A DNA stretch of 64,000 bases, taken from positions 248,001-312,000 of the forward strand of contig SMMW01000601.1 in assembly GCA_004794655.1 (NCBI GenBank), written 5' to 3'. Below, one piece after another: positions 11,101 through 22,831 of the stretch. The notes under the pieces were generated by a model that searched no databases, had not been told where the DNA came from, and was given only the letters and a program-made list of their open reading frames with translations. Source of the stretch: Marisa cornuarietis. Lineage: Eukaryota; Mollusca; Gastropoda; Architaenioglossa; Ampullariidae. Every line of letters begins with the position of its first letter. Position 1 is the first letter of the stretch. Made by a program: the position numbers and the translations under genes.

Positions 11101-14007
11101 TTTTCACCAACTAATCTGCTACCTTTCACCTGGGATTTCTTGCTGTCTTCCTCTTCCTTTGCCTCTCTTGTCGCCATCTTTTTTTTCACTTCCTGCTTCA
11201 ACTCGGAAATGTGTTGCATGAGTTTTCTTATCTTCCTCTCCACACTCAGAAGTATTTAAACGGTTTTAAACAGACCTAAATATTCTGGTGGTTCTGCTAC
11301 GCAACCTGGCTCATTCTTGGCTGAGACTGCAACGAATGTAACGATACTGCTTTTAAAAAATACATTGACCGTTACTTTTGCGTATTGATTTTAACATGTT
11401 TTTCCAGATATTTGCAGGTTTCAGAGAGTATGGCTGATTTGTCCCAATGCAGTTAACTAAAAGCCCACCTGATATTGGCTTAACATCCTGTTACAATAAT
11501 GCGTCTTACCTAAACTTTAATCGCCGCTGAAGGCCATATACGCGAGCCCTTTGTCCACGTGGGGTGACAAACACGAGCGGCTTCAGATTTTTTTTTTTTT
11601 TTAACATTAGCGAGGCTACGTCGCTTGCGATCCAAATAAACCGAAACTCCCCGATCTAAGCATGTCTCATCTCCTCGAGGGTTAAGTGAAAGTGTCGTAC
11701 CTATCACCGTATTTGCACCTGTCTGACACTCGAGGGACCACGGGTGATGTAATAACCGAGCTTACGTCAAAATTTAATGGACACACCTGATGACAGGTGT
11801 CAACGTGTACCCCCTCCTTAACCTGTAAATAAATTGTAACCGCCGTAGCTAAAAAAAACTTCACTAAAACTTGTTGCTTTGACAGCTTTACGGCTGTCTA
11901 ATTGACAAGTCCTTTGTGCACGATTACTTTGCTTTAGTCAAGAGCCATTTAAGTACTCGGTAGTTTGTCAGCCCCGTGGTGGTGGGGTGGGGGAGAACAA
12001 ACAGCGGGTGTTGGAGAAGGAGAGTGGTAGTAAAGGAAAGGTCGTTGTTAGGATGAAGTTAAGGGATTTACTCTGACCGTTACTGGCTAAGTCTAGAATA
12101 AATCCAGCCTATCCGTAGCCCAGCATAATCGATGATGGCTCTTTTTCTTTAGAATCACGTGATTTCATCCACGCTGAAAGAGTGGCGAGATGATGAAAGT
12201 GTTGGACCTTTGGGATAAAGGAGCTTAAGACTGGCTTGGTACCTTCCTTCGTGTGGGTAGCTAGGGGTTACGATGTGTTTGAAACGTAACGAAGCGGATA
12301 AAGCCCTTTCCTTTGTTTAAACGAAAGAAAACCCCGCAGGCAGATTTGTGCAGTCAACAATAACGAAGACAGGTTGGCAGTGAAAGCGAAAGCATGTTGC
12401 CTCTTGTCGGTACCAAGCTGCTAAACTGAACCCTGGAAGCACAGTTGATGAACAACTGTACACGTTTCTAACAATAGATCGTGGGATGACTTTTTTTTTC
12501 CCCTGTTTGTTTTTGGTCAGTCCTTCGATTGATCAACCGTAGATCATGGTGTTAGCACAACGCTTACGCTGGGAACAGTATAACAGCTTGAAGTGAACCC
12601 ACTGATGATAATTGTGCCATTATCGTCAAGTCAGTTTAGACCTGTCATGTGGTGCAGTTGTGTCAGTGGTCATGCCGTGGTAACCTTTCTCACCCTCTCG
12701 CCTTCCTTTTAGAAAACAACAATACTCTCTTCAAGCACTCAGCGCTGACAGCATTCTGGTCTTGCGCAGTGAAACGACCGGTAGAGGTGGCTGGAGCGAG
12801 CCTGACACTTGTTCTCTTCAACACCCCAGGCTCTCGAGGGCCGCTGCTGGCGTGCGCTTGAACCCTTTTAGTCACGTCTACTTAATGACAAACTAATAGA
12901 CTACCGTGCCACAGCAAGGCCTGTCCCTCTAATCCTCTAATTTCCCATTGCTAGCCTCCTTTCTTGTCAAGGGTCTGCGCGCTTTCCACCTGTTCAGGGA
13001 GTCCCCCCCCCCCACTGCCTTGCTTTGGCCTCCAGGTGGGGGTTTTAGTCGGATTTCACACACCTGGTACCACCTGTAAGTGTAATCATTCAGTTGTTAG
13101 CAGCTGAGGGAGCTCTCAATTGAGTTTCTCTCAACATGTTTGTGTGCGTAAAAGAAAAGGAACTTGTTGAAAGGGTGATGGTATGGAAGCGACTGAGCAG
13201 GTGCCGTCCTAATGGACTAAATGGCCTTCTTAACTAGGCACTGATTGCACTGACAATGTTTAGATTAAAAGAAATAACCGTCGTGTAAAATTGTCGGTCA
13301 CATATTCGGGTTACGGGTTAGGCGGTTATTTATTAATGTTAGCGCCACAGTCAAAATAATCAAAAACACTTCCCATGTGCAAGTATTCTCGTTTACCAGA
13401 CAATTTCCCGAAGCACGCGCGCGCGCACGCACGCACGCACCTTAGAACTCAATGTTGGTTCAACATCGAAGCAAACATTCAACAGCGAACTGGACCGGCT
13501 GGCGTCGGATAGAGAGGGACTGGGCAGGTGAGACACTCCGGTGCTCTTTGGGGCTCACCAGGAAAGCCCAGTGGGGCATCTCATTAAACGGTGGACACGA
13601 CCCCAAGACGTCCACCAGAATCGATTGACTCGACTGATGACATCACCCAGTTAATGACCCTAAGCTGCTTTCCCTCCACTCTACCTTTGCCGACCGCAGC
13701 ACTGTCCACCCTACGAGACCTCGCCAGGACGCTTGTTTGGGAGGGGAATTCACTGCTTGCCCTGGGTGTCCAACAAGACAGGACCACACGCCGCCGCTCC
13801 CTGCAGCTAAGCGCTGTAGAATACAATACACTCTCGTTATCCGAAAGTCAAGGCTGTAGGACGAGCGCTGCAAGGCTGCTGTAAGGAGAGATGACTTTGG
13901 GTGGGCGTTGTCTTCATCAACAGTCTTTTTCTCAGCCCCTTTAAACATAAAATAGTTACTTCAGATTTGGGCTCATTGGCCTGGTTATGCGCCCAGCGCG
14001 CCACAAA
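11101..14007. other. No gene recognised (intergenic)
   Basis: Mixed-composition sequence with a short GCAC/GCGC microsatellite near 13416-13441. Opposite-strand open frames overlap at 13584-13948 but have no domain signature and look like chance openings. Confidence 0.5.
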
Positions 14008-14075
14008 GTTCGTTCGTTCGTTCGTTCGTTCGTTCGTTCGTTCGTTCGTTCGTTCGTTCGTTCGTTCGTTCGTTC
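14008..14075. repeat. (GTTC)n microsatellite, about 17 units
   Basis: Uninterrupted GTTC/TTCG tetranucleotide repeat of about 68 bp. The open frames through it, reading repeated RSFV or similar, are artefacts of the repeat. Confidence 0.97.
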
Positions 14076-17000
14076 CTATTGGGAGTCATTGGCGAATTTA
14101 GCTCTTATTCGTCGCATATATACGTGTCCAAAAGTTCTCCAGGCCACATCTGTTGTTGTCTGTACGAATTTTTTTTGTTGGAAAGGATGTTCCAATGTAT
14201 TGGGATCTAGTTCAGTAACCGTTCGCATGAACAATGCCACCGAAATACTTTACATACCCTGCCACAAGGGCGCTAGAAAGAAACTTCCCGAAGGCATCAA
14301 TGTTTTATTGAGGCAGTTTCCGAGACAAAGGACCTTGGGGATACAAAAAAAAAAAAAACTTTATCAAGACGAAGTGAGGAGGCAAGGTTTCCTAAGTCTG
14401 ATGGCTGTGGAAATTTGTTGAGTGAACGACGGAGTTTCAAGACTTGAAAGTAAACAATCCCGCCCAACCTACTGCTGCTGTCTGACATCATTTGTTTTGC
14501 CGACACCATACACCTCACAGATCTATTGATTGAGGTTATAAATGCAATAAGGAAGATGGGAAAGAAAGAAACAAAAAACAATTATGTATTTAATATAGAC
14601 TTTATCACATCACTCGCCCACTAGAAATTAGACAGTGAAGCACAGACGGGGTAGGGGGATTCGAAAAACGCGGAAATCATAGACAAAGATTTTTTTTTTT
14701 TTTTAAAGCCTGCCGTCTTGAAATAGTCGGAGAAAGAGATGAATGGATGCGTGCCTTCCCATACAGTGTTGTATTTATTCATGCGTTTCCGCAGCATTAG
14801 TTTGTGTGATTTTAAATTAAAATAAGCGAAGAAATGATAAAGGCAACGATTTTTTTAAAATGTGTCTTCTGGAAGCGGTGTGGGAACGTGATTAATAAAT
14901 AAACGAAAGGAGTGAATCAGCAAATGTGGGCAGATGATCTAGGACCGTGACAGACAACTCGGCTACTGGCACCTGACTCGCCCCTCACGGCCCCTCCTGT
15001 GCTTCTCCTCTTTCTCAGGGTCTTCCTCCCTTTTTTGCCTCCCCTCTTGCCTTGTTCTTCTTTTTATTTTAATTGTGTTAATACTGATTACGACTGCTTT
15101 CCTGTACTTTTCGATGAGCTTTCATCAGTTACAAGTGATTGATAATGCCGCGAGTACACTTGCCTCTGATTGGATAAACTCAATCGATTACTGCGCAGCT
15201 GTTTTGTTAACGTGCCTGGAAAACTGGTTGCTGATGTTTGATAAACTGGCGCGGTGTCAACTCGATTACGGAATGACCCTCCTTCTCCCCATGGCCTCCC
15301 CCCCTCCCCCGAGAACCACCCTCTCCTCTCCGTCTTGATTGCTTACAGCCGCGCGAGGCAAAACAGCTCGCGAGGCCATCGTTGTTCAGCTTGTGAAAAA
15401 GTTCGCGAGTCGCCTCCGCAGAGAGAAATAGAGCGCTCGAAATATGATGGCAACGTCTGCAGTGGTGTCGCCGGCAAAGATATCTTGTGTCTCTCTGTTT
15501 GAGACCATTTTTCCTGCCGGGGCGCAGTAAGCGGGGATTTTTTTTCAGATTTACTCTAAATTATAGTTTAGTGTTTTCTCGCCACCATCACCACAAACGC
15601 CCACCCTACAGGTCAGAAACCACTGTGATTAGTGATCTGCGTTGTTAAGGCACACTTTCTGGGCAAAGTCTTCGTCCTTCGGCAGTCATCGTGCGCTGCT
15701 CGTCACAGCGTGACTGAGCGAGATGAGCGAGCGGAACAGTTGTGAGGAGGAGCGAGTCGCACATCACAGCTTTGTCAGACGTCTCGAGCTGCCACTGAGG
15801 CGCACGACCATGACCCTAGCTAATCTGATTTCACGGCTTTGGAGTGACACTGTCACCTTCCTTCCTGCAGCATGTCAAGGCTGGGAGGGGGATGGGTAAG
15901 GTGGTTGTCGTGTTGGCAAGACGGTAGTGGTGGTGGTGGTGGCAGGGACTGGGTGGGACTACATGTGCGCGTCCATGCATCAGCTTGAGTTTTTTTTTTT
16001 AAGGAAGTGGGTATCCGCAGGGAGGGGGTGGTTGTAACGAGATTTTAAAATGGCCTTATTAATTAACTGTTTTTGTATTTTGTTCATATTTGTTTATAAC
16101 GCGTGTACAATTATCCAAATATAGTCCAATATTGGGTCAAATATTTCAGCTTAAGAATGGCTTCAAAAGAAGGAGGGGGGATTATTTTTGTCTGTAAACA
16201 GCAGGCAGATGGCAGCCTTGTGATTCTAATTTTCACCACGTCCGTCCTTTGAATTTTCTTGCAGTGGAGTTTCTGAAATGTTTGATTTGCTATTAAGGGT
16301 TTCCTTCCTACAGGTCAACAACTCCTTGATCGTGTTCTCCCAGTCAAAAGTGTTCTTACGCTACACACGAAATCTGGATCTTAATACGCGTTATCAATAT
16401 TTCTCTTTTGTCATCTTTATTTTCCTTTGTATATTTTAAATTAAATTATTCTTCAGCTTATTTTATTTTGATTCGCTTAGACAAAATTAAAACATTTAAA
16501 AAGTAACAGCATTTATTACATTGATAGCATTTAAAAATAGGATACTGATGACCGATTCAAAGCAGAAATAAGTCACAAAAGTAGTTTCTTGAACCTTGCG
16601 AGCATCGTCGATCGGGTCAGTCTTGGGAGGTTGAGGAGGAGGGTGCCTCCACAGTGCGGGGATTTGTGGGGGGTGCCGGAAGTGGCCGACAGTTCAGCGC
16701 GCAAACGCGCTGACTGGTGTTGGTGACAGGAAAGAGATCAGAAAGCGGAAGTCTGGGATCAGAAGGGAGGCTCAAGGTAGGAAAAAGGTGGCAAGGCGGG
16801 AGGAAGCCAGGAGAGAAAGCCAAGTGTCGACGCTTGCATTCAGGAACATGGGGTGTGGGAGGGTGTGTATGTGTCGGACTGAACGAATTTTTCGCCTGAG
16901 TAATAATTGTGCTCACACAGGATTAGGGGCTGGGATGCTAGTGAAGGACTCTTACGCAGCCCAGCGAGGGGAAGGAATGTCAAGCAGCCACTGCCAGCCG

Positions 17001-19199
17001 ACAGAGGTTGAAGTGGATTGAAAGTAGGAGTGCGTGGAGGTGGGAGAAAGACGAACATAGTAAACGGGTGGGGGGTATTTGGGTAGCGATAAAGACGGGG
17101 ATAGAACAACTTAGAACCGTTTGAACAAATACGGGACTACAGATCAGAGTCGAAAGACAGCACTAAAATGTTGTAAACGGACACGACAGACTTGTCGCTA
17201 ACACTTTACAGAGAGATTGTGGCTACTGATAGCTAAGAATATGATGTAAGATTGTAAGTCAAGGGGACGATAGGTGAGCTAGTAAAGCCTGAAAATAAGT
17301 AACTCAGAACCTCTGACCTCATCCGCTTAGCCAGTACAACCCAGGCTCTGCCACACAACAGCATTTTTTTTTAAAGTTGCGAAGAGGAAGAAGTTTCGAA
17401 AGGAACAGTTACGTTCTTGCCTTTGAATTTTCTTGAAGAAAATACGCCAAGTGCGTGAACAGAATTTTTGCGAGCTATGTGGTTTTTGGAGTCAACCAGC
17501 ATAGCTTTCCCATTCCCCCTTCTCTCTCTCTCTCTCTGTAAGTAACACAAACATGGGGGCGGGGGGGTGTCAGTGACAGTTTTTGTCGGTGTGTTTAACA
17601 TTCTGCTGTCAACGTTGTCTGTTTGTGAAAATGTTTTTGCAGTGGTTTATTTCTTAAAGCAAATCGTGTTGCTTCGACAAATAAGAATTATTTCCCCCAT
17701 GTTTTTGTGTGTCATACTCATCTCTTTTTCTCTTTCTCTCCAGCCCCCCACCATCACCACCTCCCCACACACACTCCTCAAATCAAACCATATAGGATTT
17801 AACTCCCCTTTCCACACCATGCGGCCTTGATCGTTGTGACCTTTATTTCTGTTAAAACTCATTTTCTGCTCTGCTGCTCTTCGATGAGTAGAGAGAAAGA
17901 ACACGTATCCTCTCCCTGCTGCTATTTAACTGTTGGAATCCTTTAAATTGTCACTCATCTTCAGAGGATTACAGGCTCGCTCTTGATAACATTTTGCCCT
18001 ACCCGCTTTCTCCTTAGAATTTTTTTCTCTCCCCTTCTATCAGCGGCCTTTGAAGACGGCGGCTGTTCTTACATCGCTGTAATAGCTATGAAATTTTAAA
18101 GGGTGTAAGTGGCTTTGTTGAGGTCTCCTTGGGGTGGCGGGTGGGGTAGGGGCAGCGACGGAGGAGGAAGTGGGGGAGCCGAGCATGTCCGCCGAGGTCC
18201 CGGTGTGTGTGTGAGAGAGAGAGAGAGAGAGGGGAGGGGGGCGAGAAGGCGTGCAGCTTGATGCACATTAATGAGAACACAACACCGTGTCGGCATCGCG
18301 CGCCTCTAATCTCTCGCCTCAAACAACTTTCTTTACGAGACAGGCCGCCACTCAATCCCACAACGGCAAGGAAACGACGACCTGTTTTCTTTGTGTGTGT
18401 TTATTAACACTTTTGTTGTTGTATATATTTCTTGTTTCTTTCTCCAAGACTAACATAGTGTTCGTCATTTTTATTTATTTGTTGGGGGAGGGGGGAGGTA
18501 TGCGTGCATACATCTTAGTGACTATAACCAACTAGAACATTTCTTCTGCAAAAAAAAAAAAGAAAAGAAAACAAAAGCCCAGCTTGTGCATAAATTAGAA
18601 TTTATGTTGAAACATACTTCCGTTCCAGACGACTTGTTTATTCCGTGTTCCAAGATCTGGTTTTGTGTGTCAGGATCTTGCTCTTTATGTGTCTGTTGGT
18701 AATCGTATTGATTAAATAATATTCTTAATTGTGATTTAGATTGGCTGATATGTTCTGGTTTTCTTTGAGGGCAATGTTTTATCACGGCTACAGAGAAAGA
18801 TACGCGCGCACTCGTGCACTTACATCGGAGAGGCTGGAAGAGTAACCGAATCATTTAAGGATCGTGACACTCACATTATGCAGTTCCTAAGCTTTACTTC
18901 GTATCACCAAAACATCGCTTTTCCAACATCTAACCTTGAACCTTCTCAGTTCCCGTCTCTCGATCTTGTATTTCAACAAAAAAAAAGTTATATTTGTCTG
19001 TGAATGGACTTGGCATTGAATCACACTTTGAACACAAAAAAATTGAAAGCAGGGATTCTTTTCTTTTTTCACGAGTGAAGTCTGTGTAAAGAGCTCTCTG
19101 TCTACCCCCGCACTTCTACCCCCTAGACAACCAGCGCTAACGCAGAACCACCCCCCTTGCCCAGCAAGTTAGTCCCTCTGCAAATAAACATGTTCCGAT
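14076..19199. other. No gene recognised (upstream flank of the Frizzled gene)
   Basis: Five kilobases with no convincing exon. There are poly-T and T-then-A tracts (14691-14706, 15991-16001, 17365-17375), a short GA run near 18212-18231 and C/T-rich stretches. By position this is the most likely place for distal enhancers of the Frizzled gene, but I cannot single one out. Confidence 0.5.
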
Positions 19200-19520
19200 G
19201 GCGCAAAGGGTGCGTTTCAGATGTCTATCTCTGTTTTCAGGTAGTCGGCGTGAAAGAAGTTGTCAAGCGGGGCAAACGAGTGGGGCGGAGTCAGCGCCGG
19301 CCCAGCAGCGAGGCTCCGCGCGTGAGGGCCGCTAATTAGGCTGCTTTCATTGGATGACTGACAGCTGACGTCACGGCGCGGGGCGCGGAGTGAGCGAGTG
19401 GCTAGCCGGGCTCCAGCGCGGGGAGGAAGCCCATAAGCGACAAGCGCGCAGTGCGAGCGAGTCACGAGGGACGGAGCCGGCAGAAGTTTGCAACTCCCGC
19501 CAGCCGATTGGTGTAGCATC
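19200..19520 (+). promoter_or_regulatory. Putative CpG-rich promoter of the Frizzled gene
   Basis: This is the most CpG-rich non-coding stretch upstream of the Frizzled coding sequence. Readable motifs are GGGGCGG (GC box, 19282-19288), the palindrome CTAATTAG (homeodomain-type, 19332-19339), inverted CCAAT boxes (ATTGG at 19349-19353 and 19507-19511), CAGCTG (E-box, 19362-19367) and the full palindromic CRE TGACGTCA (19366-19373). The last two overlap by two bases. There is no obvious TATA box, which fits a CpG-type promoter. The start site and the factors that bind are inferred from motif matches only. Confidence 0.45.
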
Positions 19521-19800
19521 GCCACCCCCGCCTCCCTCTCTCCCTGTTCCCCTCCCCTGGCTCGCACCCGTAAAGAGTCAGGCCCTAACCAACTACAAAA
19601 GCAACTGGCGGAAAAGGGGGAGTCTGAATGCCTGTTCTCTCTCGCTGGCAGTCAGCATTGTTATCTTTTCGGTGGAGATGGTTGTAGGGAGCAAACGCCA
19701 GTTGTAGTCGCACCTGCGAGCTTGTGGAGTAAACCTTCTTTCTGCCCAGAGCCGAGACAGTGCCATACATACATTCCTCCTCCTCCTCCACAGCGGACAA

Positions 19801-20347
19801 GTAAGAAACTTCTTGAACGATACGGATTTGAACAGCTTTTTAATCCTTGTGTGTGTTGGATTTGTTTCCTCCCTTCTGTCGCTTCTCATTCACTGTTGCA
19901 CTTGAAGACAGTTTGTAAAGTTTCTGTCAAGACAAGCAGAAGCGGAGGTTGTGTAAAAATACTTGAAGTTTAAAGAGGAATACGGAGATAAATATGTTGG
20001 TAACATCCATCGACTAGAACTCCAGTATTAATTATTAGGAAAGGCAAAGTTCTTGGGACGAACAAGGTGTTTTATCAGAAAAAAAATTATCGAAGATAGT
20101 GAGAGGGCACTAACGCTATGAGATCGGCTTTAGATGGATCACGTGAAACTTGTTCAGATGTAAGGAGCTGAGTTGGCGACATGGAAATACCCGTGCAAGA
20201 AGGACCTGTGTGTGTGTAACATTGACATGTGTAGTGACGGACCTTATGGTCAGTGAAAACAGTGTCCGCTCAGTGTCAAGTGTCCCCTTTCCCCCTCCCT
20301 TAACTGGAGAGTTGAGGTGTCAGGCTGTCAGGTTTTCTTGCCTCTAG
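19801..20347 (+). other. Possible intron in the Frizzled 5' UTR
   Basis: A good donor (ACAA|GTAAGA) begins at 19801. A good acceptor with a pyrimidine tract (TTTTCTTGCCTCTAG) ends at 20347. Together they would remove 547 bases and leave about 147 bases of 5' UTR before the start codon. Frizzled 5/8 genes usually have an uninterrupted coding region, but 5'-UTR introns are not excluded. A GTAAGT at 20432-20437 is a second donor-like site with no suitable partner before the start codon. Prediction only. Confidence 0.3.
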
Positions 20348-20494
20348 GGCTCAAGTTTGCCACGCGAGGTAGAGAAACAAGCAGTACTGTCGGCGTGAAG
20401 CAGCGGAAGATCCTTCGAGTGCCTGTTGTTTGTAAGTTAATCGGGTGTGATCGTTTGGCCCCCGTCGTCACGTGCCAGCCCACCCACCACCGCC

Positions 20495-22336
20495 ATGAAA
20501 TCGCCATTTGTGTGCCAACACTTCGGCGCCGACGCTGCTAGTAACTGCTGGTGCTGCGGTCGTGGTGGCTACCGGTGGCGCGGTCGTTCGAGCAGGACTT
20601 TGGAAACCCCGCCGGCGGTGGTGCCTGGCGCCTGGGTGGTGGCAGCACTGGTGTTGGTGTCCGTGGTCGCAGCTGTTAGCGGTGCCGACCAGCCCCGTCG
20701 ATGCCAGGAAATTACTATTCCTATGTGCAAGGGCATTGGGTACAACTTCACATACATGCCCAATCAGTTCAACCACGAGACGCAAGAGGAGGCCGGACTA
20801 GAGGTGCACCAATTTTGGCCGCTGGTGGAAATCCACTGCTCGCCGGATCTCAAGTTCTTTTTGTGCAGCATGTACTCGCCCATCTGCATGAGCAACTACC
20901 GCAAGCCCTTGCCTGCTTGTAGATCCGTCTGCGAGCGTGCCAAGGCAGGGTGCGCTCCCCTCATGCGCCAGTACGGTTTTGGCTGGCCCGAACAAATGGA
21001 CTGCGAAAAATTGCCGAAATATGGAGACAAAGACCAGCTGTGCATGGACGCCAACACCACGGACCGCCAGACGCCCCCACCCCATACCAAATACACCTAC
21101 CCTACGGCCCGCCCCTCGGGCGTTGATTTCCAGCGACCGTTGGACCACGGAGCCCTACCTCTGCCTCCGGACGTACCGGCCCGCTCCACGGAGCGTGACT
21201 GTCGCTGCCAGTGTCGCGCGCCGCTGGTGGAGGTCCACAAGGATTCCAGCAGCTACTACAACAAGACCATCACCGGCGGCATCATCAACTGTGCCGTCAA
21301 CTGCTACAGCCCGTACTTCAGCGAGGACGAGCGCACCTTCGCCACCTTCTGGATCGGTCTGTGGTCCATCCTGTGCTGTATCTCCACCTCCATGACGGTG
21401 TCCACGTTCTTCGTGGATATGCAGCGCTTCAAATACCCTGAGCGACCAATCATCTTCCTGTCCGCCTGCTATTTCATGGTCTCCATCGGTTACATCATCC
21501 GCCTCATCGTTGGTCACCAGGAAGTAGCCTGCGACGGCGACATGGTGCGGTACGAGACGACAGGCCCGGCCGTCTGCACCGTCGTCTTTCTGCTCATCTA
21601 CTTTTTTGGCATGGCTTCGTCCATCTGGTGGGTCATTTTGTCCTTCACCTGGTTCCTGGCCGCCGGCTTGAAGTGGGGTCAAGAGGCCATCGCCTCCTAC
21701 TCGCAGTACTTTCACTTGGTGGCCTGGCTCATCCCCTCCGTCAAGTCCATCGCCGTGCTGGCCATGTCCTCGGTGGACGGTGACCCCATAGCTGGCATCT
21801 GCTTCGTTGGCAACCAGAGCCTGGAGAACCTTCGCGGCTTCGTGCTGGCCCCTCTCTTCATCTACCTCATCATCGGCACCTCCTTTTTGCTGGCCGGTTT
21901 CGTCTCGCTCTTCCGCATCCGCAGCGTCATCAAGCAGCAGGGCCGCGGCAAGACGGACAAGCTGGAGCGCCTGATGATCCGCATCGGCGTCTTCTCCGTG
22001 CTGTACACTGTGCCCGCCACCATCGTCATCGCCTGCTACTTCTACGAACAGCACCTGCGCGAGCGGTGGGAGAGGACTCGCACGTGCCCGTGCCAGGAGG
22101 GCGGAGCCGCGCCGGACTACTCCGTTTTCATGCTCAAGTACTTCATGTGCCTCGTCGTGGGCATCACGTCGGGCTTCTGGATATGGACTGGCAAGACGGT
22201 GGACTCGTGGCGCAAACTCTTCTACGGAAAGCTGTGCCACACCCACTCGTACTCGCACCCCAACCGCGGCATGACTAAGACTTACGCCAATGCCACTTAC
22301 CAGCCGGCCAAGCCACAGCCGCTTAGTCACGTGTAA
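20495..22336 (+). CDS. FZD5/8: Frizzled-5/8 class Wnt receptor, single exon
   Basis: Encodes a 613-residue seven-pass plasma-membrane receptor that binds lipid-modified Wnt and signals through Dishevelled to beta-catenin or polarity pathways. I use ATG 20495 because it is the first in-frame ATG after the stop at 20438-20440 and has a GCC context. A hydrophobic stretch at residues 46-63 is the likely signal peptide, after an unusually long Arg/Cys-rich leader. The cysteine-rich Wnt-binding domain spans about 70-183 with all ten cysteines (70, 78, 115, 124, 131, 142, 146, 153, 170, 183). A Pro-rich linker follows, then membrane helices near 283-307, 316-338, 358-385, 403-425, 449-473, 495-517 and 543-565. 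The Dishevelled-binding KTVDSW motif is at 567-572. The C-terminus LSHV is a class I PDZ ligand like that of vertebrate FZD5. N-glycosylation sequons are at N84, N187, N256 and N440. Codons strongly favour C or G in third position. The CRD and the lack of coding introns place it in Fzd5/8, ancestral to vertebrate FZD5 and FZD8. Confidence 0.98.
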   Translation: MKSPFVCQHFGADAASNCWCCGRGGYRWRGRSSRTLETPPAVVPGAWVVAALVLVSVVAAVSGADQPRRCQEITIPMCKGIGYNFTYMPNQFNHETQEEAGLEVHQFWPLVEIHCSPDLKFFLCSMYSPICMSNYRKPLPACRSVCERAKAGCAPLMRQYGFGWPEQMDCEKLPKYGDKDQLCMDANTTDRQTPPPHTKYTYPTARPSGVDFQRPLDHGALPLPPDVPARSTERDCRCQCRAPLVEVHKDSSSYYNKTITGGIINCAVNCYSPYFSEDERTFATFWIGLWSILCCISTSMTVSTFFVDMQRFKYPERPIIFLSACYFMVSIGYIIRLIVGHQEVACDGDMVRYETTGPAVCTVVFLLIYFFGMASSIWWVILSFTWFLAAGLKWGQEAIASYSQYFHLVAWLIPSVKSIAVLAMSSVDGDPIAGICFVGNQSLENLRGFVLAPLFIYLIIGTSFLLAGFVSLFRIRSVIKQQGRGKTDKLERLMIRIGVFSVLYTVPATIVIACYFYEQHLRERWERTRTCPCQEGGAAPDYSVFMLKYFMCLVVGITSGFWIWTGKTVDSWRKLFYGKLCHTHSYSHPNRGMTKTYANATYQPAKPQPLSHV

Positions 22337-22791
22337 GATGAACTGGACGGGGAGGGAAGTGTCTACCCTGTTCTCTTCTTCTTCTTCTGCGACTTTGGTG
22401 CCAGATTATGGTGAGAGATGCAGGCGATAGCAGGAGGGATGTGGCAGGAAGGACTGTCCACCTAAAAACTGACCCTCGACGACACACCAACGAATAAGGT
22501 TTCTGCTTCTTACTAGCGTGACAACGATGACTTGGATATCTATCTGTTGGTGTGTCGCTTGTTGACGATGCTAAGCTAGCCTGACTTGTACGAACTGTGT
22601 CATGAGCTCAGTTTCGTAATCTAATACAACATCTGTCATGCATCATGACCAGTCAACCAGATATGATAGCTCTCTGTGAATGGATTTTACTCGACAGGTG
22701 ACGCTGTGAACAGCTTTAGTGATTCCTGAAGCACTGTGTGATGAGGAACAGCTCAACTGAGTCTTTTACTACTCAGTCTGTGCGTGATTGA

Positions 22792-22795
22792 GTGC

Positions 22796-22830
<35 letters not shown>
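22792..22830. repeat. (GT)n microsatellite in the Frizzled 3' UTR
   Basis: GTGC units followed by a pure GT run, about 39 bp, inside the predicted 3' UTR. Long GU repeats in transcripts can bind CELF/TDP-43-type proteins in other animals; any role here is speculative. Confidence 0.93.

Positions 22831-22831
<1 letters not shown>

Noticed and set aside
20447..20494. Sixteen extra codons upstream of the Frizzled ATG
   Set aside because: That extension would start at GTG, not ATG. In an animal gene the first ATG (20495) is the expected start.
21155..22330. 391-codon open frame antisense to the Frizzled coding sequence
   Set aside because: It is the mirror of a strongly C/G-ending codon bias in the receptor gene, which removes stops from one antisense frame. 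Its translation is Asp/Gly/Glu/Val-rich without domains.
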